From the NCBI RefSeq assembly GCF_932526225.1, contig NC_064045.1:4102498-4166497 (forward strand): a stretch of DNA of 64,000 nucleotides, in the 5' to 3' direction. The notes beneath the pieces were generated by a model. The model was given only the letters and a program-made list of their open reading frames with translations, did not search any database and was not told where the DNA came from. The position numbers and the translations under genes were made by a program. The DNA is from Nematostella vectensis. Taxonomy: Eukaryota; Cnidaria; Anthozoa; Actiniaria; Edwardsiidae. Positions 32,901 to 47,900 of this stretch are shown piece by piece. Position 1 is the first letter of the stretch. The number at the start of each line of letters is the position of its first letter.

Positions 32901-35900
32901 TGTATATGCCGCTAGGGCATTTGTTGGCTGGTACAATGGGCTGCCTGAAAATAGAAATGTGAGTAACTGGCAAGTTCATAGCCAATAAACTGTCTAAACC
33001 AATAAATGGCTTTCATGTTTTCACTGTCGCATCATAAACCTTTTTACTGGACACAGCAAGTGAAATGATTGGTCACGATGGTAGCAGAGCCAGCGCGGCC
33101 ATAGGCCGCGCGCGGAGCTCCATAGGTATAGAAATATGGTATAACTATGCGACTTGGTTTTGTGGTCATCGCGGTACCCAGGTACCCTGTGGTGTCACTC
33201 GCCAGCCAGCCAGCCAGCCAGTCAGTCAGCCGCGCAACTCCCAGGCCTCACTCGGCCCCGTAATGGCGGCTAAATACAAGCACAGAGCAAGGGAAAAGTT
33301 CTTGTCATGCGTTGATTATTTCTTTTTGCCTCAAATTTTGTGACTTAAGGATAAAGTCAATTAGAGGAGATCTACTAACATTCAATCACGCCAAGATTTA
33401 TGTAAGGATATGTCTGGTTTTTGCTAGTAAATTTAAGTAAGTAATAGTTCACATTAAAAAGCGAACAAAACCACAAAACAGCGACAAAATTCAAGGTGAG
33501 TTTCAGACGACGATTTCTTTTGTCTATTGAGGATATGACAGTTGTTGGGCTTTTTGTTGTCCTTTTTGTTTGCTTTGAGAATGAGCATAACACATTTTGT
33601 TTTGACATTCTTTGTTCTATCTTTATTCTTGATTCTGTTGAATTTCATAAAGGCTAACCAATATCGTGTTGCATTTGTCATATACTGGTAAAGAAGACTG
33701 TTCTTGTCTTTATATCCTGTGCTGTTAGTCCTAAGAAGATACATATCCTTAGAAGATACAGCAACTTTTTCAACTTACAAGAGAAATTTTCCTTACCGAG
33801 GATAAAAACAAAACAAAATTCAACCCCTGTTGCCAATATGTATTGTTATTGTCTGCATCTTACATCTCATGTGTTTATTATTATTTTTTCAAATATTTGT
33901 GGAAATTAGTCAGATTATAAATGTCTTGATAAAAAGATTGTTTTGAAAGAAATTTTACTCTTTTATGAACCAGGGACTACCTGAGGGCCAAGATGAATGC
34001 TAAAGACTGGAAGACATGAGAATTGAAAACCATGTCTTGAAAGACATGTATGAAAGACAGTACAGAGTTCTGATTCACTAGTCATTTGATAACCCCACAC
34101 ACATGGTCCCAGGAAAGGGTGGGGGATTAGACTTTAATAAAAGCCTGTTTCCAAGTTAAGAGTCAAAACAGTCAATACCACCACCCCTCTTGATATATTA
34201 TGGTTAAAAAGTAATCTAAAACCCCACATTAACCCCTGACTTCCCCAGGACCATAAGGGAGGGGGCTCAAATGACTAGGGCATAACTATGTGATTCAGCA
34301 GTACACACTCAATAGGGTTTTTTTTTAGAACAAGATACTTATATTATATAAAACTAAAAACAAACTTTTGCTTTTTAAATAATAAATCTGTATCTGTATT
34401 AACCTAAAGATAATGGGAAAGGGGATATTTTAGGAAAGTACTGAATATAATTATCACATTATTGTTATTATATTTTCTTTTCAAACATTTAAAGAAGAGT
34501 CATATTTCTTCCTTTCCTTCTCCAAGTTGACTATTTTTATGCAATTGATGCTCTTTGCTATTTCCCCTCTACACCAAAAATAAATTAATAAACAGATTTG
34601 ATTTTTAAATTAGAAATTTTCATTTAGTACTTTCACTTATATCTTCTTTTTAGGATTTCCTTTCCTTTTCCATTACATTTATTATAAAGGTTTAGATTTA
34701 TTTCATTAGAATGGTTGGATCCAGGGTTTCTAAAAACACCAAAATATAATGCATTACTAGATGTATATTTGTAGATATTAATTCCCATGGGGATGGAAAA
34801 TCACCACTTAAAATGGTACATTAAAACTTCAGTATTTTGCGTCTTATCTAAAATTGTGTCTGACACTATATTCTATCTTTGAAATCCTGTTTCATCCATT
34901 ACTTGTTCTTTGCAAGGGCAAAGCTTGTCAGAATGTAGCTTTACAAATGTACATTAATGAAACTTTTATTGGAAAGGGTTTTTTAGGGCAAGATACTTAA
35001 ACTTTATAACACTAGCAACAACCTTGTTCTTTTTCAATAATAGAATTCTGTTCACATAGCTTAATTCCCTTTATATCTCCTCCCCCGTCGACTATTTTTT
35101 AGTCAATTGATATTCTTTCCTTCCTCTCTACCCCAAACATAGATCAATGAAAGGGTTTGGTTTGAAATTAGAAGTTAGCATTTTAGCACTGTCAGTGATG
35201 CCTTAGTGGGGTGCACCAATATGTAATGCATGAAAGGAGATATATTTTTGGATTTTAATTTCCAGACATTTTTCTGAATATTCCAATGAAGGAGAGAATC
35301 GCCACTAAATCAATACATAAAAATTACAGTATGGCATCTACACAGTCTAAATATATTATTTCAAATCTGTGGAATGCTGTTACATCCATGACCTATTCTG
35401 CACAAGGGCAAAGCTTGTCGGAGTATTGTTTTGATTAAAAAAATATATTTATAAACTTCTATAATGGGACATAAGAATTTACCATTAGACTCTTGACAAC
35501 TTTGACAGCCATATTCACACCAGGAATTGTGTTTGTTAACTTTGATGTACTGCATAATTTAAATTATTGAATAAGGCCTGGATCCATTTGGTTGGTACAA
35601 TAAATAAATATCAGTAGAGAGCAGGATCCTAGATCCCCCAATAATACCTTTGATCAGTCAACACAAAAGGTGTTTATGCTGGCTCCGCTTTTAGGCAGTG
35701 CCTAAATCTATATTATAATTGTTTTTATGCGCAATTCCCAGACAAGAAGTGGATTTGAATTCTCAACGTCACAAAAGACTCACAAAAACAAATTTGGTTT
35801 AATTAATAATTGTGACATTGCACAGTGTAAAGAAATAATAATGGAGCCCTTAGGTCCCAGTACACTCAGTTGCTGACAAGCCAAGCATTCTTGTTAAAAA

Positions 35901-38900
35901 GTAATGTAGTCATGTGCTCAAAGTGCTGGGACTGTATTAGGGATTCACAACATGTGGGTTACAAAAAAGCAAGGATAAAATCTTGAACCCCAGCTTGTTC
36001 TCAGTCTAAGAACCTGTGAGTTGCATCACAGAGCTTCTTTTGTTTGGTAGAACGAAAGGTAGAATAAATTATGATGAAAACAGAGCCAAATATACAAAGG
36101 TGTCCTCTGGGAATTGTTGTTACACCAGAGTAAAGCTGTTCTGAGTCCCTGCTCTCCCTGTTTTATTCCCTCAATTCACTAGCTCCCTAAATTGTTTTTC
36201 CAGCTTGCACCAGATCTGAGCTCAGACACTGCTGTGGTCCTTGGCCATGGGAATGTAGCCTTGGATGTTGCTAGGATACTGTTGGCTCCAATCAAATTTT
36301 TAGAGGTGAGCTGTGACCCCTTAACACTGTACATCTACACCGACATTAAATTTCATCCTCAACATTGCTAAGAAAGCAGCCTGCAAAACTAGTGCTGTTT
36401 GTACACCATGTTAAGAGTGCAAGAAAGTAGTTTTCCTGGACAATTGAGTGAGGCATTTGCAGCAATGCTGGCCAATGTTTTTTTTTTTACTTTTGGCTTT
36501 AAGATTGATGATTGATTACAGTTGGAACCAGAACATTAGATAATTTTCCATTCGAAAATTCACGAGGGGAGGGCCAGTCAACACTCCTCTCCCCAAAGTC
36601 AGATGTTTTTTTATAAGTCTTTTCACCCCGAAGCCAAACATAAATCAATTCCAGGTCATACAGACCCAGAATAGCAGTGTAAACAATTTTGGAATCAATT
36701 TGGTTTCAGAAAAGACAGCATTTAGGAGAGCTGTGGTGATTCATTAGAAAATTATTTTTTCATCCAGGGAAAGCCAAACAAGAAAACATCATCATGAATC
36801 CACCTTTGCTTGCAAATATCCATAAGCAAAGCACTCAATTATGCCCCAATAGACTTCATGATGTCTTGAGACACTCTCCTAATATGCTCATAGCTGTATT
36901 TTTGATGAAAAATACAAGCAACCATCAACTTGTGCTTGCTTCAGCACAACGACGAGGGATTAAAAGTGGGTAGCGCAAAGCACTGTTGGAAAGTTTGGAT
37001 ACCGCTGACTAGGTGCAGCTGTGTTTGACTTTGACAGGCTGTATAAAACTCAGAATAGGGGGGGAGGTATCTGTTTTCAGTCTGTTTTTTGTAAATTCAG
37101 CTCCAAAAAAGCCAGGAGTCAATGGGTTAACTAATAGATGAGACAGGTTGTTATTGTTAAGCTGCTCTTTATTGATTGCATTCACAAATGTTGCAAAAAT
37201 TAACTTCCACAGAAAACTGACATTTGTGAGCATGCTCTTGATGCCTTGCGTAAGAGTCAAGTAAAGAAAGTCTACCTTGTTGGCAGAAGAGGCCCACTCC
37301 AGGTATGGAACCTACCATATCTTTTATTCCAATGTTTTTCCTTTTGCTAAAATATTCTGCTATCTGTTTTGTGTATGTTAAACCGATCCTATTAAAATTT
37401 CCTCTTGTATATTAGTTTTATTATTTTTACAACACAATTTCTTGGGGGTCATTTCAGGGACTGCCCGGGATTGTTTCATGTCCCGGGATCAGTTTTAGGG
37501 ATTTCTTTTTTCATCGGTTGCCCATGTCAAGGCTACTTACAAATAGCCTGTTAGCTACACTCCTGTGCAGAGCTTTTATGTTGCTAGCAAAGTAAAGAGA
37601 GACACATAAAGCCCCCTGCAGGAGGGTACCTGCAAGCCGGCTCTCCGGAGTTTCGGGATTCCTGAAACTGCCATTAACTTTTTATTCTTTTTGCACTTTT
37701 TATCCCTTTTGCACCTGTTACAATCATTTGTACAAAAGCCCCCCTCTCAAGTACGACAAATCCAAACTGGAATAGTCCTTTGTGGGAGCGTCTCCTCTGT
37801 CACTCTCCAAGTTATATCAGTCACTCTGAACAGACGGAAAAACCTGGAAAACGTGCAAGACTCATCGTCTATGCGTCTGAACTCCCCTTATTGTCACTCC
37901 CAATATTATTTATTACAAGCGCTCCATCCTCCTACTTTACCTCCTCTGAATGGCCACTTTCACTTTCTGGCACTACGTTCCTAGCGTTCACCACAGTCTT
38001 TCGTGCAAAGGCAATGGCTTCAACTTTATTGCCCTTCAACATCCCTTCTAGCAGTATAGATCAAGGACCGACACATTTAGCATATTGAGCTTGCCCCCTC
38101 TATTTGGGTGTACCCAGTCATTGTTGTCATACTTTTCAAGCTTTCTTCGTCTCTCATCCCGTGGGGGTGGTGGTGGTGGTGGGGGGGGGGGGGCGGAGGG
38201 ATGTGGCATCCCCCTGTCCTGGGACTTTAGATAAAAATGGTGATAAAGAAAAAAAATCAGCTAACCCTCTGCCATTTTAGTGACTCATCAGAGTCACCGG
38301 AGGAAATTGGACCATATTGTCCATGCCCCTTCTGCAGCATTTCTCTGACGATGAGTTTGAGAATATGCTGCTAATTAATTATACATGTTAATTGCACAAC
38401 CGCCAGTTACTAGTTGACTCCTAAAGTGACACAACCGTGCAGATTAATGAGTTCCATGTTGAGGTTTATGTGATAGAGCAAAGAAATATTCCATACAAAA
38501 TATTTGTTGAAAATATCAATAGGACCCTCCCCTAAGAGATGTGGAAAAAAATTAGAACCCTCCCTTTAAACAAAAGAAAAAAAATTGGACCCTCCCCCCC
38601 CCCCCCCCCCCCCCAAAATAAGAGCTCTCCCCCCAACCGCTAAATAATGACACGTCCCTAACTAATTATCACCTACAGGTCGCCTTTACTGTAAAGGAGT
38701 TGCGCGAGATGACGAAGCTTGCGGGAGTGAGGGCAGTGTTTTCCCCTGGTGATGTGGCTCCTATAAAGGATTTATTACCAAGTACGTTAATTATTCAAAG
38801 TTTATACTTTAGTTATAATAACACTACCCCAAAACTCAGAAAATAGTAGTTTCCGAATAAACCCACTGAAAAGCCGGCTACCAGTTTAAGAGGATAACTA

Positions 38901-41900
38901 CAAAAAATCAATACATTTCCAAACCTTGGCTAAGAGAAGAAAATGAAATAATTGCTTTAATTAAGAATATTATATAACTTTTTTTTAGAAACTCTCAAAG
39001 TCGCACCATTTTACTACCGGTTAATTACGCAACAATCTTCGATGATTTTTAACGGAAAACGCGAAATATATTTCGAAATTGTGAAAGCAGTGTGTCTATT
39101 TGAAGTTTCTGTGTGGATATGATTGATAATTTAGAGCACCCATACTATACCTACCCATACTATAACAACAACCTTTTTCTGCAGCAATTGCAAGGCCAAG
39201 AAAACGACTAACAGAGCTTATGGTGAAGACAGCTTTGTAAGAATAATTATATGGAATTCGTAGTTTGTATTGCTTTATTTTAAAATCTTCTTAGAGTGCA
39301 GTATTTTACCCTTAAAGCCTTATGCAAACAGTGCATACTAGGAATCAAAGAAAATACACAGCATTGTTGGCCATTGTTAGCAATGAGGTGTTGTCAGTAG
39401 AACGTGTGCTACAAATAGCAGTAGATTTGCAGGCTGCTTTCTTAGCAATGTTGGGGATTAAGTTCTATAATGGTGGTGTAGATGTACAGTGCTAAGTGTA
39501 CAGTTTTATATTTTAATTAGGGGCCGAAATATGCAGAACCATACTGTTGTTGTTGGTGAAAATGATCATAAAAACCGTGTGCTCAAGTTAACACAATAAT
39601 GTGTTATTTCTATCAGCACATGTCAATCTTAAAAAGCGTGTCTTGTTTTATCTATAACCTATCCCATTGAAGGGCTATTTTGTTTCAAAGTAGCCACATG
39701 CAAAGTTTGGCTACTTCCTGTGCTTTTAGAGTAAAGACAAAATGAAAAACTTTTAATGCGAGGTTATATTCCCACATGTATGTCAAATTTAACGAAGCTT
39801 CATCCTTTGTATCATTTTTTGCTGTTGCCATCCACATTGCTATGTTAGGTGTTTACTCCACCTCGCTGTTACTCCCTAAGGTAAACCACTCCAAGAGATC
39901 TAACTAATTACCCATTTGTTTATCTAACACGATCAAACAGAGACAAATCCACTCCCCAGGAGCAGGAGAGACAAGCAGCAGCCACGAGGGAGTGGGAGGT
40001 GAAGTTCCTTCGCAGTCCAGTAGAGGTGCTTCCGACCCCTGATGGGACGGGCGTGGCTGGTATTCGGCTTCAGGTCAACAAGCTTGTAGAGGTATGGTAT
40101 GATTTTCAAGATCTTTTTGTTTACACAAAAAAGGGATGTTTGACATCAGTGCCTGCATTGCATGTGCATGTACTCTAATCTCTCCAACTCTTTTAGTCCA
40201 ATCAAAACTTGAGTTTTACTAGCATTGTTGTGTAATTTGTGGTCATCATATTTTGACTTTGATCACTTTGTCCAGGTTTCGAGGCAACACCACTTTGCTC
40301 TTTATATCACCTAAAGCAAGCATGCAGCATAAGCATCTAAGGGCAGGTTTTTTCTCTATCATTTTGGAATGGGAATGGTTGGTAGAGAATGTTCAGAATG
40401 GCATTCAAGTCATTCTACTACAGGTAGCAGAATAGACGGAATGGCCTTCATTCCATTCCGGAATGGGAACATGGGATGAACGAACGCCCGCTTTTTCTAT
40501 TCTAATCATTCTCATTCCCAAATCACGAGTAAAAAAACGCGCCCTAATTCGAACCATTCTATTATTTGCTTTTCTTTACTACCCTGACCCTGTTCTGCTT
40601 TCTCTGTAGGAAGCTGATGGTAGTGTAAAAGCGTCTAAATCTAATATTGAGTTAAGCTATTCTCTTCACTACCTTGACTGCTTTTGCTATAGGGAGCTAA
40701 CGGTAGTGTACAAGCATCTAAGTCTAGTATTGAGTTCTATGCTTTTCTCCCTACTACCTTGTTCTGCTTTTGCTGTAGGGAGCTAACGGTAGTGTACAAG
40801 CATCTAAGTCTAGTATTGAGTTCTATGCTTTTCTCCCTACTACCTTGTTCTGCTTTTGCTGTAGTGAGCTAACGGTATTATACAAGCATCTAAGTCTAGT
40901 ATTGAGTTCTATGCTTTCCTCCCTACTACCTTGTTCTGCTTTTGCTGTAGTGAGCTAACGGTAGTGTACAAGCATCTAAGTCTAGTATTGAGTTCTATGC
41001 TTTTCTCCCTACTACCTTGTTCTGCTTTTGCTGTAGTGAGCTAACGGTAGTGTACAAGCATCTAAGTCTAGTATTGAGTTCTATGCTTTTCTCCCTACTA
41101 CCTTGTTCTGCTTTTGCTGTAGGGAGCTAACGGTAGTGTACAAGCATCTAAGTCTAGTATTGAGTTCTATGCTTTTCTCCCTACTACCTCGTTCTGCTTT
41201 TGCTGTAGGGATCTAAAGGTAGTGTACAAGCATCTAAGTCTAGTATTTAGTCCTATGCTTTTCCTACTACTACCTTGTTCTGCTTTTGCTGTAGGGAGCT
41301 AACGGTAGTGTACAAGCATCTAAGTCTAGTATTGAGTTCTATGCTTTTCTCCCTACTACCTTGTTCTGCTTTTGCTGTAGGGAGCTAACGGTAGTGTGCG
41401 AGCAGTAGGTACAGACGTCACTGAAGACATCTCGTGTGGGATTGTGTTGCGCAGCATTGGGTATAAGAGCCTGCCAATAGACGAGTCTACCCCATTTGAT
41501 CACAAACGAGGGGTCATCCCAACCAATAAAGGGCGCGTGATCAGTCTAACAGGTATAATTTGGTTGCGCCCTGTTTGTAAGTTTTACACTTTTATAGAGT
41601 TGTTTCCTCCTGAAATAGTGTATAACCCTGAGCTTTAGTCTTTCAAATAACACATAAAATACCAACATGAATAATCTATTATTAGTTTACTACAGCAGAA
41701 ACTAGATTTTACGATACTGTTCAAAATAATAACCCTCTTTTCTTCCAATGCATTGTCCATATCCCACTGTAGAAAAAAAACACCTAATTCACAAATGATG
41801 GGAGAAGGGTAGAATGTGTTTCTTTTAACGCGCGACTATGTTTCTTATGAAAATAAACCACTTCTTTATGCAACGCGTCATCTGTGATTGTTTTTTTTTT

Positions 41901-44900
41901 TAAGGGAAGTTATCACTTGCGCTGTTGGGGGCGTGTGGCTTGGATTATAAAGTGGATTGTGTCTGTCAACAGGGTCTTTGTTAGTATAATGCCCAAATGC
42001 TTTCCGAGGAGATAGAGTTATTTTTCTCGCCTCTCCGAGGCTCATGATGCTCGTAATGATGAGGCTCGTGATATGTGATTCACTGTACTGTCATCTTTCA
42101 GTGCCCTTCCCCCCATTGTGTCTTTCAATGCCCTTTAGGCTTATTCTAACATTTGCCGATCTTGATATTATTGACAGGTGACGCCATTGTCCCTGGTCTG
42201 TACTGTAGTGGATGGGTGGGGCACGGCCCTGTGGGTGTCATAGCAACGACAATGAATGATGCTTATGCTACGGGCCAGACAGTGGTGGAGGACATCAACT
42301 CAGGTAAGACAGTGCATCACATTGTTTTCATGCAATGAAAGTTTGGCCATGGCAACCTCAAAGAGTAAGACAAAGGTAAGACAGTGTGTCCAATTGTTGT
42401 CATGACAACAAATTGTTGCCATGGCAACCTCAACACACATGCTTAGACGTATTTACTCTTTTGAGGTTTATTTGAAAACATTTAGAGTAACCTCAAGTTT
42501 GGTAAGATTTTAAGACAATTTGCCGTAGCCCCGACCTTTTGAGAGTTGGGGCACCTTGGTAGTTAGGCGCATGCAAAACCTGCATGCAAAAGAAATGTGG
42601 ATTGGAACTGTTTGAGGCCTTCTCAACCACTTGAATGAACAACAAAGAAAATGAGTTTTCACTGTGTAAACATATTAAAAGGTATAAAATATTCCTTGTT
42701 CCTAAACGAATGTGAAATTTCCCGGTCTTATTCAAACAAAAAGCTTACATTTTATATTTCCACCTTAAAACACTTGAACCTCTCTGTGATCCTATTGTAT
42801 GAGACCAGTCCTCCTTCCCTCTCCTACAGTCACACCCAAACCCCTACTAGGCGTCTCTCAGAAAGGGGAATTTACACCTCCAGCACTGGCTGGCTGATAT
42901 ATTAGACACTTATGACTCCCATTATCCCCTACTAGGCGTCTCTTAGAAAGGGGAATTTACACCTCCAGCACTGGCTGGCTGATATATTAGACACTTATGA
43001 TTCCCATTATCCCCTACTAGGCGTCTCTTAGAAAGGGGAATTTACACCTCCAGCACTGGCTGGCTGATATGTTAGACACTTATGACTCCCATTATCCCCT
43101 ACTAGGCGTCTCTTAGAAAGAGGAATTTACACCTCCAGCACTGGCTGGCTGATATATTAGACACTTATGACTCCCATTATCCCCTACTAGGCGTCTCTTA
43201 GAAAGGGGAATTTACACCTCCATCACTGGCTGGCTGATATATTAGACACTTATGACTCCCATTATCCCCTACTAGGCGTCTCTTAGAAAGGGGAATTTAC
43301 ACCTCCAGCACTGGCTGGCTGATATGTTAGACACTTATGACTCCCATTATCCCCTACTAGGCGTCTCTTAGAAAGGGGAATTTACACCTCCAGCACTGGC
43401 TGGCTGATATATTGGACACTTATGACTCCCATTATCCCCTACTAGGCGTCTCTTAGAAAGGGGAATTTACACCTCCATCACTGGCTGGCTGATATATTGG
43501 ACACTTATGACTCCCATTATCCCCTACTAGGCGTCTCTTAGAAAGGGGAATTTACACCTCCAGCACTGGCTGGCTGATATATTAGACACTTATGACCCCC
43601 ATTATCCCCTACTAGGCGTCTCTTAGAAAGGGGAATTTACACCTCCATCACTGGCTGGCTGATATATTGGACACTTATGATTCCCATTATCCCCTACTAG
43701 GCGTCTCTTAGAAAGGGGAATTTACACCTCCAGCACTGGCTGGCTGATATATTAGACACTTATGATTCCCATTATCCCCTACTAGGCGTCTCTTAGAAAG
43801 GGGAATTTACACCTCCAGCACTGGCTGGCTGATATATTAGACACTTATGACTCCCATTATCCCCTACTAGGCGTCTCTTAGAAAGGGGAATTTACACCTC
43901 CAGCACTGGCTGGCTGATATATTAGACACTTATGATTCCCATTATCCCCTACTAGGCGTCTCTTAGAAAGGGGAATTTACACCTCCAGCACTGGCTGGCT
44001 GATATGTTAGACACTTATGACTCCCATTATCCCCTACTAGGCGTCTCTTAGAAAGGGGAATTTACACCTCCATCACTGGCTGGCTGATATATTGGACACT
44101 TATGATTCCCATTATCCCCTACTAGGCGTCTCTTAGAAAGGGGAATTTACACCTCCAGCACTGGCTGGCTGATATATTGGACACTTATGACTCCCATTAT
44201 CCCCTACTAGGCGTCTCTTAGAAAGGGGAATTTACACCTCCAGCACTGGCTGGCTGATATATTAGACACTTATGATTCCCATTATCCCCTACTAGGCGTC
44301 TCTTAGAAAGGGGAATTTACACCTCCAGCACTGGCTGGCTGATATGTTAGACACTTATGACTCCCATTATCCCCTACTAGGCGTCTCTTAGAAAGGGGAA
44401 TTTACACCTCCATCACTGGCTGGCTGATATATTGGACACTTATGATTCCCATTATCCCCTACTAGGCGTCTCTTAGAAAGGGGAATTTACACCTCCATCA
44501 CTGGCTGGCTGATATATTGGACACTTATGACTCCCATTATCCCCTACTAGGCGTCTCTTAGAAAGGGGAATTTACACCTCCAGCACTGGCTGGCTGATAT
44601 GTTAGACACTTATGACTCCCATTATCCCCTACTAGGCGTCTCTTAGAAAGGGGAATTTACACCTCCATCACTGGCTGGCTGATATATTGGACACTTATGA
44701 CTCCCATTATCCCCTACTAGGCGTCTCTTAGAAAGGGGAATTTACACCTCCATCACTGGCTGGCTGATATATTGGACACTTATGATTCCCATTATCCCCT
44801 ACTAGGCGTCTCTTAGAAAGGGGAATTTACACCTCCAGCACTGGCTGGCTGATATATTAGACACTTATGACTCCCATTATCCCCTACTAGGCGTCTCTTA

Positions 44901-47900
44901 GAAAGGGGAATTTACACCTCCATCACTGGCTGGCTGATATATTGGACACTTATGATTCCCATTATCCCCTACTAGGCGTTTCTTAGAAAGGGGAATTTAC
45001 ACCTCCAGCACTGGCTGGCTGATATATTAGACACTTATGACTCCCATTATCCCCTACTAGGCGTCTCTTAGAAAGGGGAATTTACACCTCCAGCACTGGC
45101 TGGCTGATATATTGGACACTTATGACTCCCATTATCCCCTACTAGGCGTCTCTTAGAAAGGGGAATTTACACCTCCATCACTGGCTGGCTGATATATTGG
45201 ACACTTATGACTCCCATTATCCCCTACTAGGCGTCTCTTAGAAAGGGGAATTTACACCTCCAGCACTGGCTGGCTGATATATTAGACACTTATGACTCCC
45301 ATTATCCCCTACTAGGCGTCTCTTAGAAAGGGGAATTTACACCTCCATCACTGGCTGGCTGATATATTGGACACTTATGATTCCCATTATCCCCTACTAG
45401 GCGTCTCTTAGAAAGGGGAATTTACACCTCCAGCACTGGCTGGCTGATATATTAGACACTTATGATTCCCATTATCCCCTACTAGGCGTCTCTTAGAAAG
45501 GGGAATTTACACCTCCAGCACTGGCTGGCTGATATATTAGACACTTATGACTCCCATTATCCCCTACTAGGCGTCTCTTAGAAAGGGGAATTTACACCTC
45601 CAGCACTGGCTGGCTGATATATTAGACACTTATGATTCCCATTATCCCCTACTAGGCGTCTCTTAGAAAGGGGAATTTACACCTCCAGCACTGGCTGGCT
45701 GATATGTTAGACACTTATGACTCCCATTATCCCCTACTAGGCGTCTCTTAGAAAGGGGAATTTACACCTCCATCACTGGCTGGCTGATATATTGGACACT
45801 TATGATTCCCATTATCCCCTACTAGGCGTCTCTTAGAAAGGGGAATTTACACCTCCAGCACTGGCTGGCTGATATATTGGACACTTATGACTCCCATTAT
45901 CCCCTACTAGGCGTCTCTTAGAAAGGGGAATTTACACCTCCAGCACTGGCTGGCTGATATATTAGACACTTATGATTCCCATTATCCCCTACTAGGCGTC
46001 TCTTAGAAAGGGGAATTTACACCTCCAGCACTGGCTGGCTGATATGTTAGACACTTATGACTCCCATTATCCCCTACTAGGCGTCTCTTAGAAAGGGGAA
46101 TTTACACCTCCATCACTGGCTGGCTGATATATTGGACACTTATGATTCCCATTATCCCCTACTAGGCGTCTCTTAGAAAGGGGAATTTACACCTCCATCA
46201 CTGGCTGGCTGATATATTGGACACTTATGACTCCCATTATCCCCTACTAGGCGTCTCTTAGAAAGGGGAATTTACACCTCCAGCACTGGCTGGCTGATAT
46301 GTTAGACACTTATGACTCCCATTATCCCCTACTAGGCGTCTCTTAGAAAGGGGAATTTACACCTCCATCACTGGCTGGCTGATATATTGGACACTTATGA
46401 CTCCCATTATCCCCTACTAGGCGTCTCTTAGAAAGGGGAATTTACACCTCCATCACTGGCTGGCTGATATATTGGACACTTATGATTCCCATTATCCCCT
46501 ACTAGGCGTCTCTTAGAAAGGGGAATTTACACCTCCAGCACTGGCTGGCTGATATATTAGACACTTATGACTCCCATTATCCCCTACTAGGCGTCTCTTA
46601 GAAAGGGGAATTTACACCTCCATCACTGGCTGGCTGATATATTGGACACTTATGATTCCCATTATCCCCTACTAGGCGTTTCTTAGAAAGGGGAATTTAC
46701 ACCTCCAGCACTGGCTGGCTGATATATTAGACACTTATGACTCCCATTATCCCCTACTAGGCGTCTCTTAGAAAGGGGAATTTACACCTCCAGCACTGGC
46801 TGGCTGATATATTGGACACTTATGACTCCCATTATCCCCTACTAGGCGTCTCTTAGAAAGGGGAATTTACACCTCCAGCACTGGCTGGCTGATATATTAG
46901 ACACTTATGATTCCCATTATCCCAACCCTGTGTGCTGACCTAACTGTGTGTGTTTCCAGGACTGTTAAAGGCAGAGTCCAGTAAAAAGGGCTTTCTTTCA
47001 GTACAAACTCTTCTTAGTAGTCGAGGTATGTAAGGGATAATTAATGTCATGCATAGACATTTGCGCGTTATCTTTTGTGGGTGCATTTCCGGTCCAAATT
47101 CCCAATGGACGCGTTTAAAGAGGAATTGTCACCAGTTTACTTAAGGTTGATTACGTAAAAATCTCCGATGATTTTTGACGGAAAACGCGGAAAATATGTA
47201 AAAAAAATATAAAAGAAGTGTGTCTATTGAAAATTTCTTTGAAGATGTGACTGATTATTTAGAGGGGATGGCCTGTTTAATAGTGCGGATTCTAATAGAT
47301 TCTTTTGTCTCTTGTCGATTGAGGTTTTCGTCGGCCCTCCGGAAGAAAACTGGCGACAATGCCCTTTTAAGGATACCCACTTTTTGGGCTTTATCAGGGG
47401 TTCGTTCACGAAACACCCGAGAATTATCGGGCCCGAAAACGTTTTATTCCTTAAATTTGAAAAGCTGGTTAATTCCTTTAACATTTATGGCATCCAAGTG
47501 TGTTGAAATATCGTCAAACATCTTCTATTATCTGTTGTAATTATGTAGTTTTTGAAAGGGTCCGCAGTAAATGGCCATGCTGTTGTGGCTACCCCGCCTA
47601 TTGTGGCGAAGCTGATAAAATAAAATAAAATTACCATAAAGATTCATGTGAAGGATGAAGTTCCCAGGACCTCGCAGTTACCCGAGACTTGTCGGGTAAA
47701 CTTTTGGCTTTAGCAAAACTTCGAAAATAGTCCTATTGAGCGTAATCATTTAGAATACGAACCAAGAGGGAGTTCAAAGTGTTCTAAAACATGAAAGCGG
47801 TTCTCCAAAAGGAAAACATGCGAAATTTTGAGCCAAAGTGCAAAATAGAGTTTTCGGGCCCGTGAATTCTCGGGTGTTTCGAGAAACGAGCGCCAGCCCT

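Noticed and set aside
42838-46925. Possible CRISPR-like or satellite-encoded array
   Set aside because: The 85-bp units are directly contiguous, with no variable spacers, and the locus is a eukaryotic intron.
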